Position numbers and translations under genes: made by a program
From: an uncultured Lachnoanaerobaculum sp.
Lineage (GTDB): Bacteria > Bacillota > Clostridia > Lachnospirales > Lachnospiraceae
Length of the DNA stretch: 36,691 bases
Direction: 5' to 3'
Assembly (NCBI GenBank): GCA_937925515.1
Contig: CALALP010000063.1
Span: 1-36,691, forward strand
Shown: one piece after another, positions 1-7,093 of the stretch
How the letters are laid out: each line of letters begins with the position of its first letter
How positions within the stretch are numbered: the stretch's first letter is position 1
Notes under the pieces: generated by a model
What the model was told of the DNA's origin: nothing
Databases searched by the model: none
What the model saw: only the letters and a program-made list of their open reading frames with translations

Positions 1-149
1 TTTTCCATAGTGCAGTAGATAAAGGACTGTTTTTGCAAATGGCTGAAAATGTAATAAAAATAAAGCCTGCCATAATTATAAGTATGGAGGAGGCAAAGCA
101 GTCTATGGATATGCTTGAAAAAGCATTTAAAGAGGTGCTTAGAGCGTAA
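1..149 (+). CDS. C-terminal fragment of a class-III (PLP) aminotransferase
   Basis: An open frame enters from the left edge and stops at TAA 147-149; about 48 residues are visible. The segment reading ENVIKIKPAIIIS, followed by a helix ending in LEKAFKEVLRA, resembles the extreme C-terminus of class-III pyridoxal-phosphate aminotransferases (acetylornithine, 4-aminobutyrate and related enzymes). These end with a K/R-x-x-P-P/A-L/I-I-I-T/S strand followed by a short helix. The catalytic lysine lies outside the window, so the substrate cannot be given. The gene runs towards the AraR-like regulator and shares a terminator hairpin with it. The family call is moderate because so little is seen. Confidence 0.55.
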   Translation, partial: FHSAVDKGLFLQMAENVIKIKPAIIISMEEAKQSMDMLEKAFKEVLRA

Positions 150-202
150 AAGCAGCATAAAAGTTTTAAGTTTGTTATTCCGTAAATAATATTTTGTAAA
201 TT

Positions 203-233
203 TAGGAGTGTGGCACTGGTAACTACACTCCTA
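203..233. terminator. Bidirectional terminator overlapping the regulator's stop codon
   Basis: Perfect 9-bp arms TAGGAGTGT (203-211) and ACACTCCTA (225-233) enclose a 13-nt loop. The hairpin is followed by TTTTA on the plus strand and by TAAATTTAC on the minus strand. It sits between convergent genes and can serve both. The last codons and TAG stop (223-225) of the minus-strand regulator form part of the hairpin, so its terminator is built into the coding end. Confidence 0.6.
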
Positions 234-1338
234 TTTTATGCTTTTTTCGTATCTCTAAAAGAGAATTTCCGTCGTTAAATTTTACAGGAAAGTTATAAGA
301 GTAATTATTAGTTTTCCAATTATCATCATTTAACATTTTAAGAAGTGTCTTAGCCGCAAGTCTGCCAAGTTCATGCTTTGGGTGTATGGCAGAAAAAATC
401 TTTTGCTCAGAGCTTATAAGTCTTGCATCATCAAATGATACTATGGATATATCTTTTGGAACATATATATTTTTACTTGTCAAAAATTCAATATATTTAT
501 AGGAAACTTCATCATTATAAGTTATAAGTGCAGTACAATCTTTTGAACGTTTTAAAAATGAATTAAGGCTTGTTTTTGAAAACTTGAAATCAAAATCCTC
601 AGTTGAATACCAAATGATACAGTCATTATCTATTGGAATGTGGTTATCCGTCATGCATTGTATGAATCCCTTATATCTTTTAATCCCTTGAATATCATCA
701 TATTTAAAGATACCTGAGATTTTTCTATGACCTGAATCTAAGAGCTTTTTTGTTAAAGCATAACTACATTTTTCATCAGCCATTTCTATACTGTCAAAGC
801 CTAAGTTTTCATAATGATTATGTATGAAAATAATAGGAATATTCTTTTTTCTAAGCTTTTCATAAAGATTGATATTTGGGTTTGGAAATGACGTTTTTGT
901 TCCCTCTATTATGATGCCGGAAACATTTGTATTATGGAAACGTTCCAAATACATAGCCTCATTGTTTAAATTATTCTTTGTAACTGCTACATCTATTTTT
1001 ATATTGTGCTCAAGCATCACAGACTCTATTCCTTGATAAATCTGAGGGAATAGATAATCTGCAAAATAACTTAACATAAGACCTATGGTTTTGGTGTTTT
1101 CATCTGTTTTTACAATTTTGTATGAAACATAAGTTCCACTGCCTCTAGTTCTTGTAATAAGTCCCTCATTTTCCAAAAGATTAAGAGCTGCACGGACAGT
1201 TTGTCTTGAATATGCAAATTTCTTTTGTAAAATGTTTTCACTTGGAAATTTATCTCCATATTTTAAGATACCACTTATAATAATAGTGCGTCCCCAATTA
1301 TATAACTTTAAGTATTTTAAATTGGTGTTTTCAAGCAT
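223..1338 (-). CDS. GntR/LacI-hybrid transcriptional regulator, AraR-like
   Basis: This 371-residue protein should be a DNA-binding repressor that senses a sugar. Residues about 8-72 form a GntR winged helix: GDKFPSE, then SRQTVRAALNLLENEG and the wing TRGSGTYVS. Residues about 83-365 are a LacI/periplasmic-binding-protein-type sensor (starting KTIGLMLSYFADYLFP, with DISIVSFDD near 300). That domain order is the AraR subfamily. It is the last gene of the minus-strand sugar transporter operon, 17 nt after the second permease, so control of that operon is the natural inference. Clustered TTGTA/TACAA inverted repeats in 5937-6235 are candidate operators. The ribosome site is weak. The ligand is unknown; arabinose is only suggested by the subfamily. 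Confidence 0.85.
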   Translation of the reverse strand: MLENTNLKYLKLYNWGRTIIISGILKYGDKFPSENILQKKFAYSRQTVRAALNLLENEGLITRTRGSGTYVSYKIVKTDENTKTIGLMLSYFADYLFPQIYQGIESVMLEHNIKIDVAVTKNNLNNEAMYLERFHNTNVSGIIIEGTKTSFPNPNINLYEKLRKKNIPIIFIHNHYENLGFDSIEMADEKCSYALTKKLLDSGHRKISGIFKYDDIQGIKRYKGFIQCMTDNHIPIDNDCIIWYSTEDFDFKFSKTSLNSFLKRSKDCTALITYNDEVSYKYIEFLTSKNIYVPKDISIVSFDDARLISSEQKIFSAIHPKHELGRLAAKTLLKMLNDDNWKTNNYSYNFPVKFNDGNSLLEIRKKHKIGV

Positions 1339-1355
1339 TTTAATTTGGCTTTCTT

Positions 1356-2276
1356 TTATTTAATTACTTTTAAAGATTTTCTATCGGCAAATACTGCAAC
1401 AAATACTAAAAATACAAGTCCTTGAATTAGTTGCATAAGCTGAGTTGAAAAACCTAACATTGTAAGCCCACTATTTAACACTATATAAAGAAGTGAACCT
1501 ACAACTATATTCTCAAATCTGACCTTTGCACCACCTGAAATAGGCATACCTCCAAGTACTAAAGCTATAAGTATTTGTGTTTCAAGTTGGTTTCCTGCTG
1601 AGGAAGTTACAGAACCTACTTTTATGACATTTATAAATGCAGCAAAGCCTGTAATAGCACCTGCAATTACATATAATAAAAATTTCATCTTATCTGTACA
1701 AATACCTGCAAACATAGCAGCTTTTTCTCCTGCACCTATTGCCTTTAAATATTTTCCGAACTTTGTAAAACGAAATACTACAAAGCCTATTAATACCACT
1801 AAAATAGTAAAACAAAATTTAAGTGTAGGACTATCCAAGGTTACTATGTCAATAGAGGCACTTACAGGGGCATTGGTTGTAAAGAACTTGATAAAACCTC
1901 TAAGTAAAAACATTGTACATATAGTTACAATAAATGACGGTATTTTTCTATTTACATAGAAGAAACCATTAAAAGCACCTATTAAAGCACCTGTTAAAAT
2001 TCCACCAAGTATTGCAAGAGGTATATTTATCTTAGATAAAATACATACTATAATTGATGCCATTCCAAGTATTGAACCTTGTGAAAAGTCAAGTCCTCCT
2101 GTACTCATTATAAAAAATACACCTGTTGCAGAAATCATTATTATATATATTTGGGATAATACTAAGGGAAGTTTTGCTATCATACTTCCTGAGGTTAAAA
2201 TATTAAATATTATAAAGACTAACGCAAGTCCTATAATAGGAAACAATGCTCTAAGCATATCTGAATTTTTATTCAT
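1356..2276 (-). CDS. Sugar ABC transporter permease 2 (RbsC/BPD_transp_2 family)
   Basis: The protein has 306 residues with about eight to ten hydrophobic segments and the usual length for ribose-type permeases. It carries the family block MSTGGLDFSQGSILGMASI near residues 57-75 (a G-x-D-[LF]-S-x-G motif) and a cytoplasmic-loop segment GAGEKAAMFAGI near 181-192 that should contact the ATPase. It begins 12 nt after the ATPase stop, with ribosome site GGGGGAG spaced for ATG 2276. It differs in sequence from the other permease of the operon, so the membrane channel is probably a heterodimer. Two-permease arrangements are known in galactofuranose (Ytf/YjfF) and AI-2 (Lsr) importers. Confidence 0.9.
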   Translation of the reverse strand: MNKNSDMLRALFPIIGLALVFIIFNILTSGSMIAKLPLVLSQIYIIMISATGVFFIMSTGGLDFSQGSILGMASIIVCILSKINIPLAILGGILTGALIGAFNGFFYVNRKIPSFIVTICTMFLLRGFIKFFTTNAPVSASIDIVTLDSPTLKFCFTILVVLIGFVVFRFTKFGKYLKAIGAGEKAAMFAGICTDKMKFLLYVIAGAITGFAAFINVIKVGSVTSSAGNQLETQILIALVLGGMPISGGAKVRFENIVVGSLLYIVLNSGLTMLGFSTQLMQLIQGLVFLVFVAVFADRKSLKVIK

Positions 2277-2287
2277 GATTTCTCCCC

Positions 2288-3787
2288 CTATATCATCATA
2301 GATATCAGTGTATTTTCATCTATGATTTCATTTCTATTTATTTCTCCACTTATTTTGCCATTTTTCATAATAATGATACGATCACACATTCCAATTAACT
2401 CCATAAGTTCCTCTGAAATCATAATTATAGATTTACCTGACTTACGCATTTGATTCATTAATTGATAGATATTTTGTTTTACTTTTATATCAATTCCTCT
2501 AGTAGGGCTGTCTAAAACTATTATATCAGAATCTTTGCCAATCCAACGTGCAAGCACGACTTTTTGCTTATTTCCACCTGAAAGCTCTGAAACAAACTGG
2601 CTTGTATCCGTCATTTTTACAGACATTTTATTTGCAAATTCTAAAGCAAAGTTCTTTAGTTTTTTATCATTTAGAAAACCGTTTTTAGATAGTTTATCAA
2701 ATGACGGCAAACAGATATTATCTTCTATGGACTGATTTATTACCACGGACTCATTATCTCTGTCTTTTGAAGTATAAGCAATAGAGTTTTTTATTGCCAC
2801 AGGTATACTATTTATTTCAGTACCGTTTGCCAAGGTTATACTACCCTTTCTATCAAATGATGCACCAAAAATTGCTTTTCCAATTTCATGCATACCTGAT
2901 TCAGAAAGACCACCAAAGCCTAAAATCTCTCCCTTATGTAAATCAAAATTTACATCTGAAATAACATTTGAAACAGATAGATTCTTTACTATTAAGACTT
3001 TTTCATCAGAGATTTTCTCATCTTTATCAGTTCTATAATAATCTCCTGCCATTTCACGACCTACCATAAGACGCTTTAAATCATCTTCTGTTACATCACT
3101 ACTTTTTACTGTGTCAATATATTTACCGTCCCTAAGTATGGTTATAGTATCTGACTTTTCAAGCACTTCAGGTAAGTCATGTGAAATGAAAATAACAGAA
3201 TTGCCCTCATTTTTAATTCTATCCATGTGTTTATAAAGTTCAAGTCGTCCCTCTTGTGAAAGAGCAGTAGTAGTTTCATCTATTACAACTATTTTAGGAT
3301 TGAAATAAGTAGCCTTTACTATTTCTATTAGTTTTCTATCCTCAAAATTATAGTGGTCTATCATATCTGTCGGCTTGATTTTCTTATTAAAGCCATATTT
3401 TGAGAGTAATTCCTCAGCTTTTTTATTCATTGCAAAAGTGTTTTTAACTCCAAATTTAACAAACATATTTTCATGACCAAGAAAAATGTTTTCTGCCACG
3501 GTAAGCCCTGAAAGAGTACCAAGTTCTTGAACTATAATTGAAATTCCTAAGTCATTTGCCTCAACTTGATTTTTAGGTTTTACTTCCTTGTCATCTAGTA
3601 TAAATTTACCACTATCAATAGTATAGATGCCTGTAAGCATGTTTGTAAGAGTGGACTTTCCTGAACCATTTTCTCCTATGAGTGCATGTACTTCTCCCTT
3701 ATTTACAGTAAAAGATACATTATCAACAGCTTTTGTTATACCAAAAGATTTACATATATTTTCTATTTTTAATATTATCTCACCCAT
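2288..3787 (-). CDS. Sugar ABC transporter double-domain ATPase (RbsA/MglA type)
   Basis: This is a two-nucleotide-binding-domain ATPase that powers the importer from the cytoplasmic face. Numbering is from the ATG at 3799. Domain 1 has Walker A GENGSGKST near residue 43, Q-loop SIIVQELG, and Walker B IVVIDETTTAL near 171. Its signature loop is degenerate (YNFEDRKLIEIVKA). Domain 2 lacks a Walker A (GFGGLSESGMHEIGKA) but has a canonical signature ELSGGNKQKVVLARW and Walker B DIIVLDSPTRGID. This asymmetry is normal for RbsA/MglA/XylG. The open frame extends to an ATG at 3799 that shares a base with the preceding stop (TAATG). GGAGAG spaced 5 nt before the ATG at 3787 makes that the more likely start, and it is used here. 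Length 499-503 residues is typical. Confidence 0.92.
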   Translation of the reverse strand: MGEIILKIENICKSFGITKAVDNVSFTVNKGEVHALIGENGSGKSTLTNMLTGIYTIDSGKFILDDKEVKPKNQVEANDLGISIIVQELGTLSGLTVAENIFLGHENMFVKFGVKNTFAMNKKAEELLSKYGFNKKIKPTDMIDHYNFEDRKLIEIVKATYFNPKIVVIDETTTALSQEGRLELYKHMDRIKNEGNSVIFISHDLPEVLEKSDTITILRDGKYIDTVKSSDVTEDDLKRLMVGREMAGDYYRTDKDEKISDEKVLIVKNLSVSNVISDVNFDLHKGEILGFGGLSESGMHEIGKAIFGASFDRKGSITLANGTEINSIPVAIKNSIAYTSKDRDNESVVINQSIEDNICLPSFDKLSKNGFLNDKKLKNFALEFANKMSVKMTDTSQFVSELSGGNKQKVVLARWIGKDSDIIVLDSPTRGIDIKVKQNIYQLMNQMRKSGKSIIMISEELMELIGMCDRIIIMKNGKISGEINRNEIIDENTLISMMI

Positions 3788-3798
3788 TTTTCTCTCCA

Positions 3799-4734
3799 TT
3801 ATTTGACTATTTCGCCTTTATTGACTTTTGTGGTAAATGCTATAATGAGTAGCAGTGCAAGACCTGTTATTACGTCTTGTATGGAGGTTGGAGCACCTAA
3901 AGCTATGAAACCGAAGAAAATAATATTTATAATGAATTCTCCAAGTATAATAGCTTGTAGTGGAATACCGTATTTTTTAAATGCAAGCCCAAAAAAGCAT
4001 CCCATAGTTGGCACAAAGTTTCTACTCATAGAGGACATACCCGTAGTAGCAATTATGGAAGAACCATAACTTATAGTTAAGATAGACATTATCCCTAAAA
4101 ATAATCCTGATATAATAAATGCAATAACTTTATATTTACTTACATCTATTCCCATATTTTTTGCAATAAATTCATTACTACCTATTGCATAAGTATAAGT
4201 TCCGACTTTGGTATAATTTAAAATAAAATATGAAAGTAGGAAAGCTATTACAGAGATAATAATACTTCCATGAATACTACCAAATATAAGTAGATTTGAT
4301 GAAAGTGTCTGCTCAACTCCTCCTGCCATGTAGCTGGCGATAGCCTCATATATAAGTGCAAGACCTGTAGTTACTATCATAGACGGAATTTTTAGCTTTA
4401 TGTAAAAAACGCCGTTGATTAAGCCGACAATAGTACCACTTAAAATACAGCCAACTATAAGACCAAAATAACCAAGTCCAAATTTAGTTGAAAGAACACA
4501 ACCAACTATTGCAGATAGTGTTATATTTGCTCCTATTGAAAAGTCAAACATTCCTGTAATTATTACAAAATAGAAACCAAGTGCACCTGTGGTAGCTATA
4601 AGACCTGCTTGAAAATAACTTAAAATATTTTCAGGGCTACCAAAATTATGTGGCGATAATATTTTAAATATCGTAAGTGATAGTATTACTAAAGCTATTA
4701 GTATTAAATAACCTTTAGTACTTTTAGACATCAT
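3799..4734 (-). CDS. Sugar ABC transporter permease 1 (RbsC/BPD_transp_2 family)
   Basis: This 311-residue polytopic membrane protein has the family block FVIITGMFDFSIGANITLSAIVG near residues 55-78. The ATPase-contact segment AIGSNEFIAKNMGIDVSKYK lies near 182-201. It lies directly between the binding-protein and ATPase genes and stops at 3799-3801, touching the ATPase gene. AGAGGTG 4 nt before ATG 4734 supports the start; a second ATG follows immediately. It is clearly paralogous to, but divergent from, the second permease (1356-2276), which implies an asymmetric channel. Confidence 0.9.
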   Translation of the reverse strand: MMSKSTKGYLILIALVILSLTIFKILSPHNFGSPENILSYFQAGLIATTGALGFYFVIITGMFDFSIGANITLSAIVGCVLSTKFGLGYFGLIVGCILSGTIVGLINGVFYIKLKIPSMIVTTGLALIYEAIASYMAGGVEQTLSSNLLIFGSIHGSIIISVIAFLLSYFILNYTKVGTYTYAIGSNEFIAKNMGIDVSKYKVIAFIISGLFLGIMSILTISYGSSIIATTGMSSMSRNFVPTMGCFFGLAFKKYGIPLQAIILGEFIINIIFFGFIALGAPTSIQDVITGLALLLIIAFTTKVNKGEIVK

Positions 4735-4744
4735 TTTACACCTC

Positions 4745-5902
4745 TTATTTTGCTCGTTTCATAGCGTCTTCAATAGATAATTTTGTTGCAGTTTCTTTAA
4801 GTTCGCTTAAATTAAGTTCAGACATAGCTTTAAGTTCCTCTTTTGTATATGGAAGTCTATCAACAAAATATGTCTTATATGAAGAATAATCTTCCGGAGA
4901 AGAAACATATAAATAAGGGAATGTAACATTTTCAAATTTTCCCTTGAAATCACTATAATTTCCCTTTATTGCATTATAAACCATCATAAATGAAAATAGT
5001 GGGTCGCAATAATGTCCACCTGATTCGCCTGCAATAGAACCGTCTGCAAGACGTTTTTCTAAATCAGGTAAAAAGTCAGTAGAAACAATATTTATTTTTG
5101 AAGTTTTTCCTGCACGCTCTACGGCTGCGATAGTTCCTAAAAGAGGGTCGCCACCACCACCTGCAGGTATAAGTGCATCAAGATTTGGATTTGCCGCCAT
5201 AAGTGCCTCAGCAGCCTTTGAGCCACCCTCTGAAGAAGTTCCTGCGTATTGTGGTTCAGATAAAACAGCTTTATCGCTTGGATTTGCAGAATTCCATTTT
5301 TCAATACCATTTTTATAACCTTCCCACCTACCAAGCCAAGTAGCATCTCCCTGTTCCCAACCTATAAGACCTATATTTCTACTTCCTTTTTCTAATAAAA
5401 TATTTACAAGTTTCTCTCCATTTTCAACTTCATTTTCATGTACAGCACCTATATAATAAGGAGACTCAGTTGCCATTTTATAAATATCAGGGCTTTTTTC
5501 CTCACTTATAATTCTAAAAAATTGTGATAGATAAACTTGATGTTCATTACAAGTTTTTATTGCAGAAACCATTTCAGTATCTGAGGCATTACAAATTATA
5601 ATACCTTGACAACCTGCTGCACTTAATTGTTCAACAGAAGATGTTACCTTTTCAGAAATATGACCTTGGTCTACATATTGTATCTGAACCCCTAGGCTCT
5701 CAGCCGCCTCATCAAGTATTCTTTTACATTGTGAACCTAAAACATCAGTAGACGACCAAATAGATACACCTATCTTAATATCCTTATTTTCTATTGTTTT
5801 ACCTTTTTCAGCATTATTTTCTGAAGTCTTTGCAGCAGGACTACAAGCAACTAAACTTGTGGCTAAAGAAACAGCTAAAATCATTGATGTAAGTTTTCTC
5901 AT
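4745..5902 (-). CDS. Sugar-type substrate-binding lipoprotein of the ABC importer
   Basis: This 385-residue protein captures the substrate outside the membrane. The N-terminus is a lipoprotein signal: MRKL, a hydrophobic stretch, then lipobox LVAC at residues 17-20. The rest is a Peripla_BP_4-type bilobed domain. It opens IKIGVSIWSSTDVLGSQCKR, and GCQGIIICNASDTEM, RNIGLIGWEQGDATWLGRW and LDALIPAGGGGDPLL follow as successive strand-turn blocks. It is the first gene of the operon, with AGGAGG placed 6 nt before ATG 5902. As usual for such operons it is likely the most highly expressed gene. The ligand cannot be named from sequence. No catabolic enzyme for a sugar lies in the operon. Confidence 0.88.
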   Translation of the reverse strand: MRKLTSMILAVSLATSLVACSPAAKTSENNAEKGKTIENKDIKIGVSIWSSTDVLGSQCKRILDEAAESLGVQIQYVDQGHISEKVTSSVEQLSAAGCQGIIICNASDTEMVSAIKTCNEHQVYLSQFFRIISEEKSPDIYKMATESPYYIGAVHENEVENGEKLVNILLEKGSRNIGLIGWEQGDATWLGRWEGYKNGIEKWNSANPSDKAVLSEPQYAGTSSEGGSKAAEALMAANPNLDALIPAGGGGDPLLGTIAAVERAGKTSKINIVSTDFLPDLEKRLADGSIAGESGGHYCDPLFSFMMVYNAIKGNYSDFKGKFENVTFPYLYVSSPEDYSSYKTYFVDRLPYTKEELKAMSELNLSELKETATKLSIEDAMKRAK

Positions 5903-5936
5903 ATCATTCCTCCTAGTTTGTTTACGAAATAAGAGT

Positions 5937-6235
5937 TGTTGTAAAGTAGTTATTTTTATAAAAGCTAATTTTACAACATACCCAAGTGATAATTTTAGTA
6001 TAATGAAGTGGTCTATAAAAATAAATACAATACAACTTTTTGATATAACAAAGTTGTACTTTATTCTTTTAAAATATAGGCGATATAATATATTTATTAT
6101 TATTAAAGAGTAAATATATACAAAGATATATTTTCAAAACTAGATATAAACTTGAAAAAATAGTTATTTCAGCTAAAATATTGATTAGTTTATATCAATT
6201 TGTAAGTAATACACAATACAACTTTAGTATTGTAT
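5937..6235. promoter_or_regulatory. Inverted-repeat cluster (TTGTA/TACAA half-sites) upstream of the sugar operon
   Basis: The 440-nt divergent gap 5903-6342 holds no gene. It contains three inverted repeats sharing a TTGTA/TACAA core: arms TGTTGTAAA 5937-5945 with TTTACAACA 5970-5978; arms TACAACTTT 6031-6039 with AAAGTTGTA 6050-6058; arms ACAATAC 6213-6219 with GTATTGT 6227-6233. ACAATACAACTTT occurs twice (6027-6039, 6213-6225). A minus-strand -10-like TATACT (5997-6002) lies between the first two repeats. AraR-type GntR regulators use TTGTA-containing palindromes, so these are candidate operators for the operon's own regulator. That link is inference. Confidence 0.45.
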
Positions 6236-6274
6236 TTTTAATATAGCTAGATAGTAATAAAGTGATATAAATAC

Positions 6275-6302
6275 TTTACAAAAATGCTTATTAATGTATA
6301 CT
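6275..6302 (+). promoter_or_regulatory. Candidate promoter of the TetR regulator gene
   Basis: TTTACA (6275-6280), a 16-nt spacer and TATACT (6297-6302) form a good sigma-A-like promoter. Its expected start site lies about 35 nt before the GTG start codon at 6343. Confidence 0.5.
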
Positions 6303-6342
6303 TATTTTAACATTTGGAATAGTCTTAATTGGAGGGGAGAGT

Positions 6343-6960
6343 GTGAGAAATTCAATAAATGAAAAGGATATTCTTAGAGCCGCAAAAACAGAGTTTTTAG
6401 AAAAAGGTTATATAAATGCCTCAATGAGAAATATAGCTGAAAAAGCAGGTTGTACAACCGGTATGTTGTACAGCAGATTTAAGGATAAAGATAAAATTTT
6501 TTCAGAGCTGGTTGAGAAAGGAGCAACTGAGTTATTTGAGTATTTTTGTAATACACATAAAAATTTCAAGGAAAAATCTCCTCAAATTCAAATTGATAAT
6601 ATAATAAATAGCCCTGGAAATATGGATAAAGAAATGATTGAGATTATGTATAAACATTTTGACAGTTTTAAACTATTGATAAATTGCAGTACAGGTTCAA
6701 GCTATGAATACTACTTTGAAAAGCTTATAGATATTGAGGTAAACAGTACAATAGAATTTATAAAAAATTTACAAGAAAACGGTTTTAAAGTAAGAGTAAT
6801 AAGAAAAGATATGTGTCATATGCTTGCTACCTCATTACTTAATGGAATATCTGAGGTTATTGCACATGACTTTTCAAAAGAGGCAGCACTTGAATATACA
6901 CATGATTTGATGAGCTTTTTTTCAGCAGGTTGGAGAGAGATTTTACAGATTAGAAAGTAA
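6343..6960 (+). CDS. TetR/AcrR-family transcriptional regulator
   Basis: The protein has 205 residues and is translated from GTG with GGAGGGG 5 nt upstream. Residues about 7-50 form the TetR helix-turn-helix (ILRAAKTEFLEKGYINASMRN, then IAEKAGCTTGMLYSRFKDKD), with the typical aromatic-x-x-F/Y-K-x-K-D end. The remainder is an all-helical ligand/dimerisation domain with no recognisable subfamily. It is divergent from the sugar operon, but its own promoter region is separate, so it need not control the transporter. It is followed by a hairpin terminator. Confidence 0.9.
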   Translation: MRNSINEKDILRAAKTEFLEKGYINASMRNIAEKAGCTTGMLYSRFKDKDKIFSELVEKGATELFEYFCNTHKNFKEKSPQIQIDNIINSPGNMDKEMIEIMYKHFDSFKLLINCSTGSSYEYYFEKLIDIEVNSTIEFIKNLQENGFKVRVIRKDMCHMLATSLLNGISEVIAHDFSKEAALEYTHDLMSFFSAGWREILQIRK

Positions 6961-6978
6961 ATAAGGTATTATAAAATG

Positions 6979-7019
6979 AGGTGTCGTAAGGTTATTATTT
7001 AGATAATCTAGCGACACCT
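6979..7019 (+). terminator. Hairpin terminator after the TetR gene
   Basis: Arms AGGTGTCG (6979-6986) and CGACACCT (7012-7019) pair perfectly, and an imperfect inner stem (GGTTAT with ATAATC) extends the structure. A pyrimidine-rich tail (TCATTTCTTCC) follows. It lies just after the TetR stop and before the tex promoter. Confidence 0.5.
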
Positions 7020-7033
7020 TCATTTCTTCCTGC

Positions 7034-7062
7034 TTGCTATCAGTGCATTGTTCTGATAAAAT
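7034..7062 (+). promoter_or_regulatory. Candidate promoter for tex
   Basis: TTGCTA (7034-7039), a 17-nt spacer and TAAAAT (7057-7062) lie about 30 nt before the tex start codon, immediately after the terminator of the preceding gene. Confidence 0.45.
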
Positions 7063-7093
7063 AGCAAAGTAGAAAAGGAAAGGTTGTGATAAA

